Source: Uliginosibacterium sp. (GTDB taxonomy: Bacteria > Pseudomonadota > Gammaproteobacteria > Burkholderiales > Rhodocyclaceae). From it: DNA of 25,693 nt. Location of the stretch: NCBI GenBank assembly GCA_016718265.1, contig JADKDZ010000013.1, forward strand, positions 1 to 25,693, in the 5' to 3' direction. The notes beneath the pieces were generated by a model, which saw only the letters and a program-made list of their open reading frames with translations, did no database searches and was not told where the DNA came from. Below are positions 21,423 through 25,693 of this stretch, one piece after another. The position numbers and the translations under genes were made by a program. The number at the start of each line of letters is the position of its first letter. The stretch's first letter is position 1.

Positions 21423-22046
21423 TTATTGAATATCAAAGAAGAAAGCAGGGTAAAACATCTTTACTTGCTTCAAAAGATCGCGCATGATCAAGCGAATATC
21501 CGGATGCGCATTATCCGCGCACCGCTGTTTGAAAATAGTGCGCCACTCGCGAAGGTTAGCAGTTACTACGATTTCTGTTTTTAGCGCGTTCGGAAGTACT
21601 CCACGGGCATCCTCTGGCTTCATGCCTTTTCTAAGCATCTCAAAGTAATAGTTTTCAGCATTTAACAATGCGTCATGCCACATAAGCCTAATAAATTCAT
21701 CACCTGTTTCGTACCAATGAGGATAAACAAAAGTAACATCGTTTCCAAAACGCTCTTTCGCGTAGTTGCAGTACCTTGTTGATTCCTGCGAAAAAGAGGC
21801 GAGCCTATGCCTGACTAATTCATGCGATACGCCCCTATCTATAATAAAGCGCACTGTCATAGAAGCGTGTTCAATTACGCTTTCGTGACCTTTTCCGATT
21901 ATCATTTTCACGAAACGCTCAGCATCCTCACGGTTTCCAAGGATAGGCGTTTTGTAGCATGTTTTTCCAGCCCGCTCTATTTTGAACAGTATCTGATCAT
22001 AGTCCGGTGCGTCTTCAATTTCAAATGAAGGATGTACAATGTTCAT
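21423..22046 (-). CDS. thyX: Flavin-dependent thymidylate synthase ThyX
   Basis: 207 residues. ThyX makes dTMP from dUMP using methylene-tetrahydrofolate and FADH2 from NADPH. The signature RHR-x7-S is present as R79-H80-R81 with S89 (RHRLASFSQESTRY), together with the N-terminal GHES (53-56) and EHAS segments that line the FAD/dUMP site, and ANLREWRTIFKQRC near the C-terminus. Length is near the family norm. Phages carry it to raise dTTP supply during replication. The start overlaps the upstream gene by four bases (ATGA). Its TAA stop is one base from cassette D, as though it had been inserted into that cassette. Confidence 0.95.
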   Translation of the reverse strand: MNIVHPSFEIEDAPDYDQILFKIERAGKTCYKTPILGNREDAERFVKMIIGKGHESVIEHASMTVRFIIDRGVSHELVRHRLASFSQESTRYCNYAKERFGNDVTFVYPHWYETGDEFIRLMWHDALLNAENYYFEMLRKGMKPEDARGVLPNALKTEIVVTANLREWRTIFKQRCADNAHPDIRLIMRDLLKQVKMFYPAFFFDIQ

Positions 22047-22363
22047 TGGTTATTTTCTATTAGGTTCATGATTGCAGTCATTTTTTCTTCTGAAAACTTG
22101 CTGAAGTCTGTTTTTGCAAGTTTTCGGCTAAATTGAAGGAGAAAGTACTCTTTTGCAAGTTCTGGTGTTTCGATTTTGTAGTCGCAAGTACTGAAATGTT
22201 CACCGCTTTCATATATCCTAAAATCATAATCTCTGCGAAACCTCATGCCGCCAGATATTGCAAGCGTTTTTGTTACTCGGTCGATTATGTGCAAATCGCG
22301 TACTTTTCCTAAGTAGGTAGAATACACTTTGTCGCCTACTTCGAGTAGTTTTGTTTGGCTCAT
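22043..22363 (-). CDS. Small protein of unknown function upstream of thyX
   Basis: 106 residues from ATG at 22363. The first half (LLEVGDKVYSTYLGKVRDLHIIDRVTK) looks like a small beta-barrel of the kind found in SH3-like or KOW-like domains; the second half is helical (AKEYFLLQFSRKLAKTDFSK). No family recognised. It overlaps thyX by ATGA, so the two are coupled. It may bind nucleic acid, but only the fold guess supports this. Confidence 0.6.
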   Translation of the reverse strand: MSQTKLLEVGDKVYSTYLGKVRDLHIIDRVTKTLAISGGMRFRRDYDFRIYESGEHFSTCDYKIETPELAKEYFLLQFSRKLAKTDFSKFSEEKMTAIMNLIENNQ

Positions 22364-22375
22364 AGTTTCGATGTT

Positions 22376-22654
22376 TTATCGGTGATACTCCAAATACCCT
22401 CTCTGAAATAAAGCAACCTGATACGATATTTGGCTTTCAGGAAGCGAAAAGAAGCAAGGAACAATTGGATATTCATCGTCTGCATATCCGTAGTTTGCTG
22501 AAACCTTTGTTTTTACGATTGGTATCCCGCAAAGAGCAGGAAGGTCGTATTCCCAGTTTTCAAAACTATCAGCGATTATCATCAGGATGTCCGGCTTTGC
22601 GTCCATCCTCCTTAATCCTGCTGCGGTTCGGCTTATGAAATCTTGCATTTCCAT
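22376..22654 (-). CDS. Small protein of unknown function
   Basis: 92 residues from ATG at 22654 (a second ATG two codons later). Mixed alpha/beta with a clear hydrophobic strand (PDILMIIADSFENWEYDLP) and a core region (LCGIPIVKTKVS) that resemble part of a Rossmann-like or phage-encoded small alpha/beta fold, but no cofactor motif is present. It sits 12 bases upstream of the next gene and 11 bases after the KilA-N gene in the same operon. Function unknown. Confidence 0.55.
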   Translation of the reverse strand: MEMQDFISRTAAGLRRMDAKPDILMIIADSFENWEYDLPALCGIPIVKTKVSANYGYADDEYPIVPCFFSLPESQISYQVALFQRGYLEYHR

Positions 22655-22665
22655 GGTTTAGGTTA

Positions 22666-23358
22666 TTAAAGTTGAAAATTCTCTATTGTATAAATAATCT
22701 GCCTGTCTTCTTTTATCATTCCCATTTTTATACTTTGGGCTACAAACTGCTCAATCTTTGCAATGTTTTTTAGTTCCTTTGCAGATGCAAGATTACGCAT
22801 ACCAGTCATGTGCTTACCGAATACACGCTTGTTTATTGCAATCGCATATTTTGGATATTCTGGATTTTCAACAATGCTTTTTATTGCATTGTTCATAGGT
22901 AGAAATTCATCTCCAGCCTCTACACGGTCAAAAATAAGGCTGTCAGTAAGCCATAAAACAACCGTTGCATAAATCATTGGATTAAGTTCCATAGCAAGAA
23001 GTATCCAAATATACGGATTGCAGAATGTAGATTTACTTTCCCTTGCACCGGTTGTTTTGTAAACGCCAAGGCTCTTCAAAACCTTAGCAATACCCTCTTT
23101 TTCTACCATTTCTATAAAAGCGAGAAATCCCGCTTTTATAATCCCTTGTTTTTCAAGCAGGTAATAAACCCTTTCTTTAAAGGCGTCCGTCTGCATTATG
23201 TCAGAAACACGCTTATCACTCCACCCGTACTGCCACCTTGCAACTTCGTAAGCCTTTTGAAGCTCAGAAACAGACAAAAATCCAGTCTTTGTTTCCTGCT
23301 GTATAACCACGCCAAAAAGATCGCGGTCTTTGCTTTCCATGGTAATATTTGTCTTCAT
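22666..23358 (-). CDS. KilA-N domain protein
   Basis: 230 residues from ATG at 23358 (MKTNITMES); the longer frame from 23439 would start upstream of the promoter. Residues about 20-65 (KTGFLSVSELQKAYEVARWQ) and 105-140 (ESKSTFCNPYIWILLAMELN) match the two conserved parts of KilA-N, the latter corresponding to the WVHPxLAxxxAxWLSPEF motif. Such proteins are DNA-binding and act as phage antirepressors or regulators. The C-terminal 90 residues are helical and unassigned. It is the first gene behind cassette C, so it could control the cassettes, including its own. Confidence 0.8.
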   Translation of the reverse strand: MKTNITMESKDRDLFGVVIQQETKTGFLSVSELQKAYEVARWQYGWSDKRVSDIMQTDAFKERVYYLLEKQGIIKAGFLAFIEMVEKEGIAKVLKSLGVYKTTGARESKSTFCNPYIWILLAMELNPMIYATVVLWLTDSLIFDRVEAGDEFLPMNNAIKSIVENPEYPKYAIAINKRVFGKHMTGMRNLASAKELKNIAKIEQFVAQSIKMGMIKEDRQIIYTIENFQL

Positions 23359-23384
23359 ACTTTTTTGTTGTTGTTTTAGTATGG

Positions 23385-23416
23385 CAAAGTTACGCAAATA
23401 AAAATGAAAAATCAAA
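23385..23416 (-). promoter_or_regulatory. Bacteroidota-type promoter (cassette C)
   Basis: Minus strand: -33 TTTG (23416-23413), 20-base spacer, -7 TAACTTTG (23392-23385). It drives the KilA-N operon. The 5' leader contains CATACT and AGTATG, a 6-bp inverted repeat whose second arm includes the start codon at 23358. Confidence 0.85.
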
Positions 23417-23471
23417 TGTTTTAAATAATAATATCGCACACGCGCAAATATTTCTGCACGTTACAGCAAAA

Positions 23472-23503
23472 AGCCCTGCCTGCAATGGTACGCAGGCAGG
23501 GCT
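23472..23503 (-). terminator. Terminator of the tail-tip operon
   Basis: A perfect 12-bp stem, AGCCCTGCCTGC (minus strand, 23503-23492) with GCAGGCAGGGCT (23483-23472), loop of eight bases, followed by TTTTT on the minus strand. It ends the 25685-23547 transcript inside cassette C. Confidence 0.85.
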
Positions 23504-23546
23504 ATATTCAATTTAACAACGATTGTAATTTGCTGATATACAGTAC

Positions 23547-25238
23547 CTACGTTGTAGTTTTCGTAATCTGTATATTTGGAGCGTAGATATACCGCGTTTT
23601 GTATGATACCTCAGCTTTGTCCTTTGCAAAATTCCATTTTAAATCGGTCAATTCTGCATCATCACCTGCCGATGTACGCGCTCTTGAAGACTCCAAAACA
23701 TCCATAAAATCATCAAGCCCGAACGGCACAGTTACATTTTCAAACTCCTTTGCTTGGTTTTCCAGCCTTGCCCCAACGCTTGGCGCATGGTATTTTTGCC
23801 ACAGTGAGCCCGCACCGATAATGTCCTTCGAGTTTTGAGCTACCCTGTTTCCGTTCATATAGAAAACTGTCGGCTCTGTTATCGTTTTTTGAGACAACCG
23901 AACGCACCCGATATTGTCAGCAAAAGATAGGTCGATTTCAATACCAAAAAACGAAAGTACTTCCCCGATTGTTTCCAGCATTGAAAATATCAATTGCTCA
24001 ACCGAACCTCGTTCGTTGTACCTTGGGGCAAGCGATGCAGGAATGGCCACTCTGTTTATCCCGCGTATTAGGCTATCTTTCCCAGCGTATGCCGATTCCT
24101 GAGCCGATGTTTTTGAGTAGTCTATCACCGTGTATTGGTTTGCGCTGTCGGTAGCGTAACGCAATGTATTCGCCGCCAAAACATCCTTTGTATTGTACTT
24201 CCATGGTGATGGTTCATGCGCCGGTATTACCCATGAGGACTGAGACGACCAATAGCTATGCCATCGCGGGTGCATTACTGCTTTGCCGTCTTTGAGCGCA
24301 AAACGAGCATTAAACATCGTACGCCCCATGTCCAACGCCCAACTTGGGAAAATCACATCTTGGTTTGTTCCGGTCGGATAAGGCTTGTTTTCTTTGCTCC
24401 AAGTGCGCTCTACGATGTCATTGAAAAAATTATCCTCTGCATCCGCAGGGAGCAAAACGCCTACACTGGAAAGTTCCGATATTGATGTTTGGAAAGAATA
24501 CCCCAAAGATTTAAAAACAGCCGTCAAATAGTCATGCAGAGTCCCGACTTTTATCTTGTACTGCGGAGGGTATAGCGATTTTACAGCAGAATCAATCAAA
24601 ACAAATATCTGGTAAGCCATTGCAGTGATGTATGCTGCACGAATGAGCGATTTAGCCAAAACCATGATAAATGCCCCGGGGTTAAATAATATATCAGTAG
24701 CAGCGTTTGAAAGGTCAGCTATCAAGTACCCTGATTCCTTTATCGCTTCCTGAAGCTCTTTGATAGATGCGTAAATGCTGATACCCAAAAGCACCTTTTC
24801 AATAGCCGAGTCGTTTTTGTCAATACACGCCAAAACATCCCTGCCAGCAGGGAAAAAACCTTTAATGTCGCTCCAAAGCAATGCGTCCGCGCGGTCTGCA
24901 ATGTCAGCTATGTCGTCGTTTTTTTTGATCGAACATGATATTTTTTCAAGGTTTGGAGAAAATACGCAAGATTCCCGCAGATCCAAGTATCCTTGAAATA
25001 CGCTTTTTGTAGATGTTGAGTTTGTTGCGAAAATCTGAATAGGTAGCTTGTTAAATATCTTGCCTTGATTAATCCAATCTGTAATAATACGCGCAGAATC
25101 CTTAACAAAGTCGGCATTTTCAATCTCAGCAATTGCCGATGCGCTACCCTCGCGCCACTGAGCCGCAACGGTAATGTCTTCCCATTGCAATGATGCAGCT
25201 GTTTGCTGTCCATTTAGGTATATGCTGATATTTGCCAT
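23547..25238 (-). CDS. Probable tail-tip / distal tail protein
   Basis: 563 residues from ATG at 25238 (MANISIYLNGQQ). The N-terminal 130 residues are beta-rich and read like a hub or distal-tail domain (ISIYLNGQQTAASLQWEDIT). A helical and hydrophobic middle follows (about 150-240, including FIMVLAKSLIRAAYITAMAY), then a mixed C-terminal half ending in strands (AEVSYKTRYIYAPNIQITKT). No peptidase or lysozyme motif is recognised. Its length and mix of domains fit a siphovirus baseplate hub or tail-associated protein. It overlaps the upstream gene at TAATG and ends 18 bases before cassette C. Confidence 0.6.
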   Translation of the reverse strand: MANISIYLNGQQTAASLQWEDITVAAQWREGSASAIAEIENADFVKDSARIITDWINQGKIFNKLPIQIFATNSTSTKSVFQGYLDLRESCVFSPNLEKISCSIKKNDDIADIADRADALLWSDIKGFFPAGRDVLACIDKNDSAIEKVLLGISIYASIKELQEAIKESGYLIADLSNAATDILFNPGAFIMVLAKSLIRAAYITAMAYQIFVLIDSAVKSLYPPQYKIKVGTLHDYLTAVFKSLGYSFQTSISELSSVGVLLPADAEDNFFNDIVERTWSKENKPYPTGTNQDVIFPSWALDMGRTMFNARFALKDGKAVMHPRWHSYWSSQSSWVIPAHEPSPWKYNTKDVLAANTLRYATDSANQYTVIDYSKTSAQESAYAGKDSLIRGINRVAIPASLAPRYNERGSVEQLIFSMLETIGEVLSFFGIEIDLSFADNIGCVRLSQKTITEPTVFYMNGNRVAQNSKDIIGAGSLWQKYHAPSVGARLENQAKEFENVTVPFGLDDFMDVLESSRARTSAGDDAELTDLKWNFAKDKAEVSYKTRYIYAPNIQITKTTT

Positions 25239-25522
25239 TATTTGCTTTTTTCAGTTTCGATTTTTTCAAGCATCTCAAAAAACAAATCAGCACTTTCGCC
25301 AAGAATGCTTTTAATCCCGTCATAGTCCAAATCCTTATTTGTTTCTTCAGGGAACTTGATTTTTGAAAGAGGTGTTTCGAGGCTTTCCATTAGGTTTTTG
25401 TACATGTTGGCGTCTGGGCTTGTTTCCATTTTCGCCATGCCGTAGTCAAAAATCATTATCCTGCTTTCGCAACGGCAAGCCTCCACCCACTCATAGTATC
25501 CAATTTTCCTGTTTTCTGGCAT
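25238..25522 (-). CDS. Small protein upstream of the tail-tip gene
   Basis: 94 residues from ATG at 25522, coupled by TAATG to the 563-residue gene. Acidic and mostly helical (DGIKSILGESADLFFEMLEK), with two cysteines in CRCES near residue 17. No family recognised. Placement just before a large tail protein suggests a tail assembly factor or small chaperone; this is inference from context. Confidence 0.55.
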   Translation of the reverse strand: MPENRKIGYYEWVEACRCESRIMIFDYGMAKMETSPDANMYKNLMESLETPLSKIKFPEETNKDLDYDGIKSILGESADLFFEMLEKIETEKSK

Positions 25523-25526
25523 CTCA

Positions 25527-25685
25527 TTATTTCGATAGTCGATATGTTTTTCTGAAATCTTTTACCCTTGCGACCGGAGCCAACGATGCAACGCAGCCAG
25601 TGTCGCTTGTTGGTTTTGAAAACAACCTTTGGAGGCACCATATCCAGCCTTTGCGCGAGTTCTCTGCAATTTCCTCCTTATTCAT
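25527..25685 (-). CDS. Possible small ORF at the window edge, 52 residues
   Basis: 52 residues from ATG at 25685 (MNKEEIAENSRKGWIWCLQR), ending four bases before the next ATG with two stop codons (TAATGA). A different, longer frame starting at 25641 is also open across this stretch; I favour this one because it meets the next gene without overlap and starts with a typical helical N-terminus. The true start could lie beyond the window. Confidence 0.4.
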   Translation of the reverse strand: MNKEEIAENSRKGWIWCLQRLFSKPTSDTGCVASLAPVARVKDFRKTYRLSK

Positions 25686-25693
25686 GGATTATT

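Larger units (their letters stand above)
23385..23528 (-). repeat. Operon-junction cassette, copy C
   Basis: A full leftward copy in the gap after the 23547 gene. On the minus strand: an 18-base segment (23528-23511) identical to copy A, a 12-bp terminator hairpin, the conserved block from CTGTAACGTG at 23466, and the promoter. The block is more diverged near the -33 box than copies A, B and D, with the GCGCGTGTGCGATATTAT core kept. Confidence 0.8.

Noticed and set aside
8544..23528. Cassettes as a CRISPR array or transposon ends
   Set aside because: Only four copies, kilobases apart, with promoter and terminator content; no spacer pattern, transposase or target-site duplication is seen.
25456..25641. 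A 61-codon frame at the right edge
   Set aside because: It overlaps the well-supported gene starting at 25522 by 67 bases. The 52-residue frame from 25685 fits the gene spacing better, though neither is certain.

Overview
This window looks like part of a tailed-phage (siphovirus-type) genome, or a prophage of one, whose host belongs to the Bacteroidota. The host call rests on the promoters. Four strong ones carry the Bacteroidota housekeeping signature (-33 TTG-type box, 20-nt spacer, -7 TAnnTTTG box), and Shine-Dalgarno sites are mostly absent. The tape measure protein also has an NVGNYT-type motif of the kind I associate with Bacteroidota phages. Portal, scaffold, capsid, tail tube and tape measure genes are all present. 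No terminase, integrase, replication gene, tRNA or CRISPR array is visible.

Layout. (1) 21-185: a small two-helix membrane protein, then a terminator. (2) 260-8465, plus strand: a head operon with a small helical protein, three or four probable virion proteins, the portal, two small proteins, a DEDDh exonuclease, the scaffold and the major capsid protein, closed by a GCAA-tetraloop terminator. (3) 8746-10918, plus: an accessory operon of small genes, many overlapping or nearly touching. (4) 10959-14736, minus: tape measure and a probable tail assembly chaperone, converging on operon 3 at a shared terminator. (5) 14806-15887, plus: tail tube protein and a small membrane protein, divergent from operon 4. 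(6) 15922-17190, minus: hexapeptide-repeat protein, zinc-ribbon protein, small protein. (7) 17375-21329, minus: neck-like protein, GH24 lysozyme, VRR-NUC nuclease, probable connector proteins, membrane proteins. (8) 21423-23358, minus: ThyX, two unknowns, a KilA-N protein. (9) 23547-25685, minus: a large probable tail-tip protein and two small upstream genes. No gene-free stretch exceeds 300 bases; the longest (8466-8745) is filled with regulatory sequence.

The most interesting feature is a dispersed, conserved operon-junction cassette at 8544-8719, 17218-17379, 21353-21421 and 23385-23528. A full copy holds a 3'-end segment, a terminator hairpin, a conserved GC/AT-rich block and a Bacteroidota promoter. 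Two copies are 92/101 identical and lie in opposite orientation. One copy is cut off exactly at the thyX stop codon. These cassettes start operons 3, 6, 7 and 8. They may explain how virion genes ended up in several operons facing both ways: each cassette is a ready-made end-and-start unit and a patch of homology for recombination. The conserved block upstream of each -33 box is a good candidate binding site for a phage regulator.

Functional names are firm for ThyX, the lysozyme, VRR-NUC, the exonuclease, tape measure, portal and KilA-N. Names for capsid, scaffold, tail tube, chaperone and neck proteins rest largely on position, length and composition.
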